From NCBI GenBank assembly GCA_002077065.1, contig NAJO01000036.1, positions 248,001-312,000 of the forward strand: DNA of 64,000 nucleotides, in the 5' to 3' direction. A model generated the notes under the pieces. It saw only the letters and a list, made by a program, of their open reading frames with translations. It was not told the origin of the DNA and did not search any database. Each line of letters begins with the position of its first letter. The stretch's first letter is position 1. This document shows positions 42,493 to 51,773 of this stretch, in pieces. This stretch comes from Cryoendolithus antarcticus. Taxonomy: Eukaryota > Ascomycota > Dothideomycetes > Cladosporiales > Cladosporiaceae. The position numbers and the translations under genes were made by a program.

Positions 42493-43794
42493 ATGGCAGA
42501 CACAATGCTCGCTGCTGCCGCCCCGGCATCATACAAACAGCCCTCCCGCAAGGGCAAGAGAGCCTGGCGCAGAAACGTCGACCTCAACGACCTCACCGCA
42601 AACCTCGAAGATGTCCGGACGCAAATCATCCAGCATGGCGGCGTCGTCTCGGAAAAACCAGCCGCGGACCTCTTCGCCCTCGACACCACGGGAGACTCTA
42701 CCGTATCCCTTCAACATACTAAGACCAAGCTCTTGAAAGCAGACGAGGTCCTTGCCCAGCGCTCCGCCGTCCCCGGCTTGGAACAGAGGAAGCGCAAAGC
42801 TATCGACCTCGCAGTCCCAGATCCTAGTGCGAAGAGGTCAAAGAACGGGAAATACATCTCCCACAAACAGCTGCAACATCTCCGCACTGTCGCCAACCGT
42901 CCAACAGGCGAAGGAGGGTTCGCGTTGGCGATACCGGAAGCCACGCATGACCCTTGGGCGCCTGCTGGTCCAGCGAAATACGCGGAGCTGGATTTCTTGG
43001 AACCTGTGAAGCCTATTCGTGAGCCGAGTACGCTGAGACATGCGCCTGTGAGCCTGGTGGCGAGTGGCAAGGCGGTACCTGCCGTACCACGGCCGGCGGC
43101 AGGCAAATCCTACAACCCTCTCGTACAAGACTGGTCTGCACTCCTCGAACGCGAAGGTGCGGCGGCCGTCGAGGCCGAGAAAGCGAGGGTAGCCGCTGAG
43201 CTCGCAGAAGAAGACCAAGTCGCGCGTGCTGAGGCTGAGGCGGCGAAAGTCGAGGCTGCGGAGAAGGACGAGTGGGCTACGGACTACGAAAGCGCGTGGG
43301 AGAGCGAGTGGGATGGTATTCAAAGCGGTGCTGAGGGCGAGGCGAGCGGGATCTTCACGGCTAAGATGAAGCGACGCAAGACGCCTGCGGAGCGGAATAA
43401 GATTCTGGCTAGGAAGCAGAGGGAGGCAGCGGAGACGCATGAGAGGAGACGGAAGGAGCGGTTGGCACGGAAGGCGGGTGGTGTGAAGCCGAAGTTAGCA
43501 CGTGGGCCGGGGATTGAGGTGTCGGACTCTTCGGACGATGGTTTCGAGCCTGCACTCCGACGGAACAGGTTCGGGAAACGCGATGTGCCTGCTGCGCCGC
43601 TGGAGGTCGTGCTGCCTGAGGATCTGCAGGATTCGCTGAGACGGCTGAAGCCGGAGGGGAATCTATTGACGGATCGGTATAGGAATTTGCTTGTGAACGG
43701 CAAAGTCGAAGTTCGCAAACGCTTGGGACAGAGGAAGCTGCGCAAAGTCGACAAGACGGAGAAGTGGAGTTACAAGGACTGGCAACTCAAGTAG
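42493..43794 (+). CDS. NOP53: Ribosome biogenesis protein Nop53
   Basis: 60S assembly factor that recruits the exosome helicase Mtr4 to 7S pre-rRNA. Intronless, 433 residues from the ATG at 42493 (an earlier in-frame codon is not ATG). Visible: N-terminal KGKRAWRRNVDLNDLTANLED, a SVPGLEQRKRKAIDL-like segment, AYNPLxxDW-type KSYNPLVQDWSALLE, a long charged helix (A, E, K), then the C-terminal LTDRYRNLLVNGKVEVRK and EKWSYKDWQLK. NDP motif and the terminal KYKxxEKWxYKD fits GLTSCR2/Nop53. Confidence 0.92.
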   Translation: MADTMLAAAAPASYKQPSRKGKRAWRRNVDLNDLTANLEDVRTQIIQHGGVVSEKPAADLFALDTTGDSTVSLQHTKTKLLKADEVLAQRSAVPGLEQRKRKAIDLAVPDPSAKRSKNGKYISHKQLQHLRTVANRPTGEGGFALAIPEATHDPWAPAGPAKYAELDFLEPVKPIREPSTLRHAPVSLVASGKAVPAVPRPAAGKSYNPLVQDWSALLEREGAAAVEAEKARVAAELAEEDQVARAEAEAAKVEAAEKDEWATDYESAWESEWDGIQSGAEGEASGIFTAKMKRRKTPAERNKILARKQREAAETHERRRKERLARKAGGVKPKLARGPGIEVSDSSDDGFEPALRRNRFGKRDVPAAPLEVVLPEDLQDSLRRLKPEGNLLTDRYRNLLVNGKVEVRKRLGQRKLRKVDKTEKWSYKDWQLK

Positions 43795-43873
43795 ATTAGA
43801 CGTATATACACAACACAGCCTTTGCCCTCTGAACCTCTGCTTCGTCGATCACATCATTGGCGCCCTGCTCTGT

Positions 43874-45421
43874 CTAGGCGGCTGAGGCTTCGGCCTGCAA
43901 GCTGCGTCCCTCGCCGATCAGGATATCCCTGTCCATCATTATGGCCTGGCTCTGCCTGCTCGCCACTTCCTCTTTGATGCTCTTGCCTCCTATCTCGGAA
44001 ACGCCCTTGCCGAGACTCTGGGCTATGGAGGTGCCGGCGAGACGCCCGAAAGTCATGCTGCGGAGACAGGAGGTTGCGGGGGGGTATTCGTTGTAAAAGA
44101 GCCCCGTGAGCTCTCCCGCGGCCCAGAGACCGGGGATGGGCACATCGTTTGTGCTGACCACGCGGGCGTGGAGGTCTGTCTTTACGCCGCCGTAGGTGAA
44201 GGTAAGGTTCGAGGTCATTGGGTAGCCTGCAAAAGGTGGTGTCTCGATTTTGGTGGCCCAGTTCGTCTTATTGATCTTCAATCCCGTAGTAGCCTTCCCA
44301 TCAAGCTTCATAAGGTCGAATTCCTTGTCATTCACCGCAGCATTATACTCGTCCACAGTCTTCCGCAGCTTCTTGGGATCGATCTTAAGCTTCTCAGCCA
44401 ACTCTTCAATCGTCTCTCCGGTCTCAGGGGGTTGGTCAGTGGTATCGTAGACCCAGCTACCAGTGAACTTCTTCATAATCGTATCATCAGTGACAAAGTA
44501 GCACGACATATCTTGGTCCCGCCAACACTCGAGCGCGATCATCTCGAATGTGGCAAAGAGATGACGCTTCCCCTCATCGTAGAAGCGTTCGCAATCCTTG
44601 TTCACAACGATACCGTAGTTGTGGCCCCAGATCACCGCGTCGGGTTTCTTGGCGCGAGTATCGACTAGCTCGCAGTGCATGCCGTCGAACGACCCTGCTG
44701 TGCCAGCGCCGACTTCGAGCGCCATGCGGAGACCGGCGCCTTTGTTGTATTTTAGTCCCGGAGCGATGAGAGGCAGCTTGTGCGAGTTGGGTCCAATGTA
44801 TCGAGCGAGCATCTCTTGGTTCCCCTCGAAACCTCCGCACGCCAGCACCACATTCGGCGCGATGAGGTCGTGGAGTAGACCGTCGTTCTTACGGGCTTTG
44901 AGGCCTCGGATTGCGCCAGAATCCTCTGTGAGTAGGCGGATAGCCTCCGTCTCGTACATGATCTCACAGTTGCTGTAGCCGCGAATATGCTCGAAAAGCC
45001 TGCCTATAATAGCCTTTCCTCCTCCATCAGGAAACACGAAATGCTGCGCCGTCTTGAACTCAAGCAGTACATTCGGCTCATCGTGGTGCACGAACTTGAC
45101 GCCATGCTCCTCGAGATACTTCGCCGAGATTGGGGCTTCCACACGCAGCTTCTCGCAGTACTCCTCGTCAGCGAGCCCGTTGCTGACTAGCCGCATCTCC
45201 TTGACCCAGTCTTCGTCGAAGTCTAGGTTCTTGTCGAGGCGGAGGTAGGCCATGGTCCACTTCGAGGCGCCGCTGCGTTCGCCTTCTTTGCCGACTTCGA
45301 GGAGGGCGACTTTGCCTTGTTTGTTGTCTTTCTTGCATTGCTCGAGGAAGGCGAGCGTGGCCATGCAGCCGGCGAAGCCGGTGCCGACTACGACAAGGTC
45401 GTACTTGGTGCTGGATGCCAT
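43874..45421 (-). CDS. FAD-dependent oxidoreductase, fumarate-reductase-like
   Basis: Flavoprotein of the FAD_binding_2 group (fumarate reductase, ketosteroid dehydrogenase, tricarballylate dehydrogenase). Intronless, 515 residues from ATG at 45421 (the earlier frame starts at a TTG). GxGxxG in VVVGTGFAGCMATLAF, VVLACGGFEGNQEML (typical second FAD contact), the FTYGGVKTDLHARVV segment, and PGLWAAGELTGLFYNEYPPATSC at the C-terminal FAD site. SKWTMAYLRL and a KTNWA loop suggest the tricarballylate-dehydrogenase-like branch, but the substrate cannot be told from sequence. No neighbouring partner gene suggests a pathway. Confidence 0.88.
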   Translation of the reverse strand: MASSTKYDLVVVGTGFAGCMATLAFLEQCKKDNKQGKVALLEVGKEGERSGASKWTMAYLRLDKNLDFDEDWVKEMRLVSNGLADEEYCEKLRVEAPISAKYLEEHGVKFVHHDEPNVLLEFKTAQHFVFPDGGGKAIIGRLFEHIRGYSNCEIMYETEAIRLLTEDSGAIRGLKARKNDGLLHDLIAPNVVLACGGFEGNQEMLARYIGPNSHKLPLIAPGLKYNKGAGLRMALEVGAGTAGSFDGMHCELVDTRAKKPDAVIWGHNYGIVVNKDCERFYDEGKRHLFATFEMIALECWRDQDMSCYFVTDDTIMKKFTGSWVYDTTDQPPETGETIEELAEKLKIDPKKLRKTVDEYNAAVNDKEFDLMKLDGKATTGLKINKTNWATKIETPPFAGYPMTSNLTFTYGGVKTDLHARVVSTNDVPIPGLWAAGELTGLFYNEYPPATSCLRSMTFGRLAGTSIAQSLGKGVSEIGGKSIKEEVASRQSQAIMMDRDILIGEGRSLQAEASAA

Positions 45422-46610
45422 GTTGAAACGAGTAGGAATCTGTGAAAGAAGTTGCGGTGTGCTGTGGGTTGTGATCAAGGATAGGGAATGGATGCAGTGC
45501 TGCGTGGCATTATATGCTCCCCAGTCGATCGCACGGCTGGAGCGATGCCTGGGTACGTATACTGCGGGGCTCGCATTACCAGCAACCCGAAGAGTCAGCC
45601 GGCAGCAGGTGCGTTGCTGCGCTTCGAAGCTCCCGGTGAAAGAATCCGTCCATGTTGCTGAGCTGGCAAGGCTGCAGGTGTTTGTCCTGCCTTATTCCCA
45701 GCTCCGGAAGTACGTACCTTGAGCTGGTACCTCGAGCTACAGGTAAACGGAACACATGGAAATTTGCGGGGCATCGCTCGACAGATATGAATGGAAGACA
45801 CAATAAGAGGCTTGCCTGTTCTACCTACGGTGCCAATGGCTGGCTCCCGGACAACATTGAAGAAGAGAGGGGAAGCTACCTGCGTACAGCTCCTTGCAGC
45901 TGGCCTTACCAGTACGTTACTCTCATTCGACTGGTCTTGGGTGTGATCATCGACACAGCGTATCGCTGTGATTGCTAGACCTTTCGAATGACAACATAGC
46001 GATGATCCTGGTGATGAACGTCTAAGAAGCGCTGTTGAAGACTCTGTTAGCCACTTGTAGCCGCTGCGCGGGCCGTGCAAAGAAGGCGCTCAGGGAATGA
46101 TCACCATCGCACAAGAGCTCTCAAGGCACTGTGCAGTAGACTCCCGCTCAGCCGAAGAAGGGGTGAAATGAGTATCTTACGCGAAAGGATTGGAGGAGGA
46201 TGAGGTCTTGAAGGGAGCCAAACTAGGGTTCGCGTGGATGTTCTTTAAGTTTAAGGCTCACCGGGACGATCCCGGATCTGGGGTAAGCCGCGCTACTGGT
46301 ACTTCGACAGGAATAGACTCCACGGCAACAGTCCACCATGATCTGAGTTGAGCGTAGTACGACGGCATTGCTGTGAAAAACCGAATATCCTTCACATCAC
46401 TCTTTCCTCGCCTACCGAACTCGCGAAGCAGCGCAAGCAAAGTGATCTCGTCGCACGAACCTCAATACAAAGCCGCCACCGAGCGCACGAGACACGAGTA
46501 GCATAGGACGTTGGTTCGGAGAGACATAAACTCGCGTCAGTGTTGACGAACGAGAGAGCAGGACTGGATTAGAGTAGCAGTGAGCGCGCCAGGCGGCGTG
46601 GCTGACGATA
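45422..46610. other. Intergenic, 1.2 kb, no gene seen
   Basis: Between the FAD enzyme and PPG1, which point away from each other. Short frames are present in all phases; none shows a family mark or good codon use. Promoters of both genes lie here. Confidence 0.45.
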
Positions 46611-48054
46611 ATGAGTGACCTGGACAAGTAGGCGCATACGAAACGAAACATTCGCGCCTCAGACTGACGGTCTGTCAGAGCGATTGCGCAGTTGCGAGCA
46701 TGCCGACCCATACCCGAGAATCAAGTGCGGGAGCTATGTTACAAGGCGCGAGAGCTACTGATTGAAGAGGGGAATGTGGCGGGGGTAGATGCACCGGTGA
46801 CGGTCGGTACATTGTGCAATGATCAAGCATGATAGCCGCTGATGCAGGTGTTCCAGATATGTGGTGACATACATGGACAGTTCCACGATCTTATGGAGCT
46901 CTTTCGAGTCGGCGGCGATGTGCCAGACACTAACTATCTCTTCATGGGTAAGCGAGTGCAATCCGTGACCCGCTACGAGGACCTAACATCGAGCAGGTGA
47001 CTTCGTCGATCGAGGCTTCTACTCGCTCGAGTCATTCCTCCTCCTCCTCTGCCTCAAAGTCCGCTACCCAGACCGCATAACTCTCATCCGCGGTAACCAC
47101 GAATCTCGCCAAATAACAACAGTCTATGGCTTCTACGACGAATGCCTTCGAAAATACGGCAGTGCAAACGTTTGGCGCTACTGCTGCGAAGTCTTCGACT
47201 ACCTAGCCCTCGGCGCCCTAGTTACAGGCGCTTCCACAGACCTTGCACCGACCGACGCGCCTTTTGCAGACCCCTCACAAAGCCACGCCTTCGCAGCGCC
47301 AGACGACACAGACTGGGAGATCGAGATATTAAACTCTCAGGGCCAAATCTTAAACCGCTTCCAACGCGTGCCTTCCTCACCACCTCAATCCCAACAACCC
47401 TCCCAAGACCTCTTGCAGCTCTCAAACCCCGGTTCATCACCGCAGCCCTCTGGCCCCCCAGGCACCTCAGCAGCAGGCTCCTCTCGCCCTTCAAACAGCA
47501 CGTCCGGAGGCGCAGTGCTCTGCGTGCACGGCGGACTCTCTCCCCTCATAGACACCATCGACAAGATCCGCCTGCTAGACCGCAAGCAGGAAGTCCCCCA
47601 CGAAGGTGCCATGTGCGATCTCCTCTGGTCTGATCCGGACGAGATAGACGGCTGGGGGATCTCGCCCCGCGGCGCCGGCTTCCTCTTCGGCTCAGATATA
47701 GTAAAGTCGTTCAACCATAAGAACGACTTATCGCTTATCTGCCGAGCGCACCAGCTGGTGATGGAAGGTTTTAAGGAAATGTTCGATTCTAGCATTGTGA
47801 CTGTTTGGAGTGCGCCGAATTACTGTTATAGGTGTGGGAATGTGGCTGCGATCCTGGAGATTGGGGAGGAGGGCACGAGTGCAGGCTATGGGAGTAGGAG
47901 TAACGGTGATGTGGGAAGGAGTGCAGGGATTTTGACGGATCAGAAAATGGAGAGGAAGATGGGGCCAGGGAGGCGCTATCGGGTCTTTGAAGCGGCGCCG
48001 CAGGACAGTCGGGGCATGCCGGCGAAGAAACCGGTGGCTGATTACTTCTTGTAA
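46611..48054 (+). CDS. PPG1: PP2A-like Ser/Thr phosphatase Ppg1
   Basis: Catalytic subunit of the PP2A-like group that acts in STRIPAK-like (Far) complexes. Four exons: 46611-46627 (17 bases), 46679-46802, 46857-46947, 46997-48054; 429 residues. Start [18 protein letters not shown] matches the family and fixes the first splice. Metal-binding motifs GDIHGQ, GDFVDRG and RGNHESR all present; C-terminal [11 protein letters not shown] and the YFL end are PP2A-like. A Ser/Pro/Gln-rich insertion of about 95 residues (genomic 47220-47513) sits before [10 protein letters not shown]; fungal Ppg1 proteins often carry an insert here, this one is long. Intron 2 acceptor is taken as ttccag, giving [12 protein letters not shown]. 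Confidence 0.93.
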
Positions 48055-48199
48055 GATACCCAGATTTATATATCTTGCTACAGAGCGTACATTACGCCGT
48101 CCATGATACGCAGAAACCATTCGCCAATGCTCGCCTGGGACTCCGTCGCTATGATTATTTGCCGCATTCACCTGCGCCGAGTCAATCCAGCGAGATATC

Positions 48200-51190
48200 C
48201 TACACCCCGCTCAAGTACTCCGGATCGACCTTGCTCTGCTTGAAAAGACTCTTGCCTCTCAGCCACTGCTTGTAAGCTTTATATCGCTTCTTCCCGCCAT
48301 CCTCTTCGAGCACCGTCAGCACCTCCTCTCGCTCCGCCAGGAAGGCCTCGAACTCGCGCATATCGTGGTCACTAACGCCAAAGTCCTCCGGATCTAAAGC
48401 GTCATCTGCGCGCGAGAGGTACGACAGGTAGTCTAAATTCGTGTCTGATGGTATGTCGGTGCTGGTAGTTACGAGAGGGAGTGTGAGAGGGTGCGTGATG
48501 TAGCGACTGTACTCTGCTGTCTCGGAAGCTGTGACAGAGGGGTTGAGCGAGTTGGTGTGGAACTGATTTAGCGACCAGAGGTGCATTTGAGCTTTGTCCG
48601 CCGGGTCCAGTGTGGCGGCTACAACGGGCACGGAGTGCCGATGCATTCTCTCGCGAAGTATACTTGATGGCTCATCGTTGAACTTGATGTGCGGGCGTGG
48701 AGTCTGCGCATCGAGTGGCGTGTTTGGCGGCGGGTCTGTAGGATCTACTATCGTCACACCCTTGCGCAGGGGCTTCTTCTCGGGAGAGTCAATGCTGTTT
48801 TGTCTGTGGGGCTCTAGACGAGGTTTGAATGGGCTGAAGTCGAAGGTCTTATGATCGCGGGCAGGGCGATCGGGCAGGTAGCGCTGAGTGTTGTTCATCC
48901 GGTAAGTGTACAGCTTGAGAAAGGACGATAGTGTCGTCGGCCTGTAGAATTCTAGCCAGTAGTCGTCATAGTCAACAATCTCGTGCCCGGTGGTTTCAGG
49001 TCGCCCTTGTACCGCCGGAGGCAATTGGCGTGGCCCCAGGTACTCGGGCGTGAACCACTGATAGTAATCTCTTCGCTCGCGTCTAAGCCACGATCGCGGA
49101 TCAGAGTGATGTAGGTAGTAGTCTGTGGTTAGATCCCACAACATTGGCTGACCCGATATCCAGACATAGTTGCCGAGGAACAGATTGTACGCTTCTTGGC
49201 GCTGATTGTCAAGAAAGGAGTTGTGATAGTACCGCTTGAAGCTCTCCACCATGTTCTGCGAATGAGCCTGCCAGTGATTCAGTTTGCGGTACGTCGCCAT
49301 TGTGTTGACGAGATGTGATCCACCGTACTGGACTGCAATGGTGTCACCGTGATCGTGGAACATGTGCGTGAAGATGTTGACGGCGTCGGTGTCGTAGTCG
49401 ACATGTGAGGAGCCAAGCACGCCCAGTGCGTGTAACTGCCTACCGAAAGCCTGCTTGCCGATCACGAACTGGGCAGCGTTTGTGCGATCGAGACAATCGA
49501 CGCAGTTCGTGCGCGCGACGCCGTTCTGGACGTGTGGCTCGTCAAGATCAGCATCTCCATTGTGGAAGAAGCCTACTTTTGCGACTATATCGTCAGCGAT
49601 GGTCTCGAGGTTGCCGATAACATCACCGCCTCGGGTCTTCGATGCTCGGCTCATGTCAAAAGCCTTGTATATAATCTTCTTGCCCTCCGGTAGCGACTGA
49701 TTGAGGAATTCAATGCAGTGCTTAAACGCATCAAGTAGCTTTGACTCTCGCGGAGTTCGTTCACGGGACTTGATCAAGTTCAGCACATAAATCGGACAAC
49801 CATATCGCATAAAGAGGTGATCGAAGTGCAAAGCCGCTGGCTCATAGAACGGATCTTGCAAGTTCAGGTCGATGTCTGGCTTCGGTGTTACACCACTATT
49901 GTCCTGCGACCAGTAGAGTGGTATACTCCCTCGATGATGGACAAACGACGTCCATGTCGGATTTGAGTACAGTCGCGGTCCCGGCGCGTGGAACGAGCTG
50001 GTCAGCATTTCAGAGACGATCTGCTCTGTCTCGACATCGTTCGCTACGTATCCCAGGTCATTGATGCCGCGCTTTAAGAAACGTGCACCAGCGAAGAATC
50101 TCGAACGACGGCCGACGATGGTGATATAGATCGATCGGCCGAAGACATCGAGCGCTGCCTGGTCAATGAAGCCATGCACTATAGGCATACACCAGTCATA
50201 AGCGTGGTCAAGGACTCGTCTCGCGGGTCCGAGCAAGTGATGATTCCATACAAAGACGTTGTTGTAGTCGGGAGTACCTGGGTGTCGGCCTTCAAGTAGT
50301 GCCTCGCGCTGCAAGATGATGTTCTGCTGCAGCGTTCTCGTGATGTTATACGAGTAGCTGAAGTAGAATGACTTGCTCAAATCGAGGTTGTTGAAGATGC
50401 TGAGGAATCGCGCTTCCTCTGCGTTACGATTTCGCATGAAACTTGAGCTGGATCCGGTCGTCAATGGCACGAGATCGGTAGCCTCAACTTGGTAAACATA
50501 GTGACCTCCGATGATCGCCACCTGTTGCCTCTTCGTAATCAGAAGCATATAGTAGCTTTCTGTGAATCTTATGAATCCTAACAGACCCCAGAAGACATAC
50601 TTGAGTCGCAGGCCACCGGTCGCTTTGTTGCCCCGATCGATAGCAGCAAGGTTGTCGTTCATCTGCTGGCGATCATAGACGGCCTCATCTTCCGTGACTG
50701 CAAGCCGGCCGGGAGGCGACGTTCGATCAATGCGTAAAAGTTTGAACTGGGTGTCCCTGATGTCGGCGCCTGCAATCCAGTATCGGGCATTGGTCTCATA
50801 CAGTGTGAACTTGTGCATTCGGAACGGGCGTGTTGGCGCACCGGATGCCCCATCTCCCTGCTCCGCCGCAGGACCGTGGTCTTCGGAGTGATCTGCATTA
50901 TATTGTCGTCCGTCCTCGTCGTCTGAAGGATCTCCCACCCGTGGGTACAGTGGTCTGTCCTGAGACAACTCAGAGTCGCCACTCGCATTGCTTTTGACAG
51001 TCACATCGTCAGATTCACCATCATCGTCGACGGACCTTTCGGGATCACCATTCGAATCTGTGACAGTGTCGCGCTCAACCTGGGCATCTGACACTGCAGT
51101 CAACCTTGTGCGGCGCCGTTCTGGTGATGTAGATGGCGGCTCATATTCGCTAGCTGAGCTCGGATAGGCATCCACTGGGCCTTCCTCCAT
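48200..51190 (-). CDS. FIG4: Phosphoinositide 5-phosphatase Fig4
   Basis: SAC-domain phosphatase that works with Fab1 and Vac14 on the vacuole to balance PtdIns(3,5)P2. Intronless, 996 residues (yeast 879). Acidic Ser-rich start (1-115), then MHKFTLYETNARYWIAG and the SAC domain with KYVFWGLLGFIRFTESYYM, FYFSYSYNITRTLQ, and the catalytic CX5R motif in NCVDCLDRTNAAQF (about 560). The C-terminal third is longer than yeast, with PDRPARDHKTFDF and a Cys-poor acidic end. Converges on PPG1 with 145 bases between stops. Confidence 0.95.
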   Translation of the reverse strand: MEEGPVDAYPSSASEYEPPSTSPERRRTRLTAVSDAQVERDTVTDSNGDPERSVDDDGESDDVTVKSNASGDSELSQDRPLYPRVGDPSDDEDGRQYNADHSEDHGPAAEQGDGASGAPTRPFRMHKFTLYETNARYWIAGADIRDTQFKLLRIDRTSPPGRLAVTEDEAVYDRQQMNDNLAAIDRGNKATGGLRLKYVFWGLLGFIRFTESYYMLLITKRQQVAIIGGHYVYQVEATDLVPLTTGSSSSFMRNRNAEEARFLSIFNNLDLSKSFYFSYSYNITRTLQQNIILQREALLEGRHPGTPDYNNVFVWNHHLLGPARRVLDHAYDWCMPIVHGFIDQAALDVFGRSIYITIVGRRSRFFAGARFLKRGINDLGYVANDVETEQIVSEMLTSSFHAPGPRLYSNPTWTSFVHHRGSIPLYWSQDNSGVTPKPDIDLNLQDPFYEPAALHFDHLFMRYGCPIYVLNLIKSRERTPRESKLLDAFKHCIEFLNQSLPEGKKIIYKAFDMSRASKTRGGDVIGNLETIADDIVAKVGFFHNGDADLDEPHVQNGVARTNCVDCLDRTNAAQFVIGKQAFGRQLHALGVLGSSHVDYDTDAVNIFTHMFHDHGDTIAVQYGGSHLVNTMATYRKLNHWQAHSQNMVESFKRYYHNSFLDNQRQEAYNLFLGNYVWISGQPMLWDLTTDYYLHHSDPRSWLRRERRDYYQWFTPEYLGPRQLPPAVQGRPETTGHEIVDYDDYWLEFYRPTTLSSFLKLYTYRMNNTQRYLPDRPARDHKTFDFSPFKPRLEPHRQNSIDSPEKKPLRKGVTIVDPTDPPPNTPLDAQTPRPHIKFNDEPSSILRERMHRHSVPVVAATLDPADKAQMHLWSLNQFHTNSLNPSVTASETAEYSRYITHPLTLPLVTTSTDIPSDTNLDYLSYLSRADDALDPEDFGVSDHDMREFEAFLAEREEVLTVLEEDGGKKRYKAYKQWLRGKSLFKQSKVDPEYLSGV

Positions 51191-51773
51191 GGCGGCTGCT
51201 ACACTAGACTACAGCCGCTTGACAGTCTCCGCAGCATGCCTGATCACTCGAATGGTTGGTCGGCATTGCAGTCGTCAAAAGGTGCGACATTTCCCATGCC
51301 ATTCACTAGCGGACTGTTGAAGAGTGGCACGGGAAGACCTTTTACAGGCACGGAAGTTGCACGTCTCGAGATCTCTCATATTTGGCGAATCGCCGTGGCG
51401 AGAGAAACCAAGTAAGCCGTTCGTAGAGGCATGGTGGAGATCTATATGCAGTTCATACATGTATCAAGACCATGTTATCACTGGCCTCGGCAAGATCGAT
51501 CTTCCGAGCCGAGTGTGACAGCGGGATGGCGTTCACATGTGCATCCTGACAGCGATGAAATGATCAGCCGTCGTCCGCGCAGTATATCGTTAGTTCAAAT
51601 ACAGCAAGCCCTAGCTATTAAGCGAAAGCAGGCGCGACTTGTCTGTCATAACATGCCGCCGTGATGCGCCTCGAGAAGCTCACACACCGGACCTCCGTTT
51701 AGTGAAGGGCAGCCTAGGTCGTGCTATGTAGGGATTGATTACAGAAAATCGCACCTTCGAAGCGACGGCAGTT
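51191..51773. other. Divergent FIG4/RING-ligase gap
   Basis: 583 bases between two opposite start codons. No gene supported; promoters expected. Confidence 0.45.

Noticed and set aside
42838..43440. 200-codon Leu/Arg-rich minus-strand frame
   Set aside because: Antisense to NOP53; low-complexity from reverse reading of Glu/Lys/Ala codons.
45652..45978. 108-codon plus-strand frame in the intergenic gap
   Set aside because: Cys/Trp/Arg-scattered, no family match, overlaps another equal frame on the other strand.
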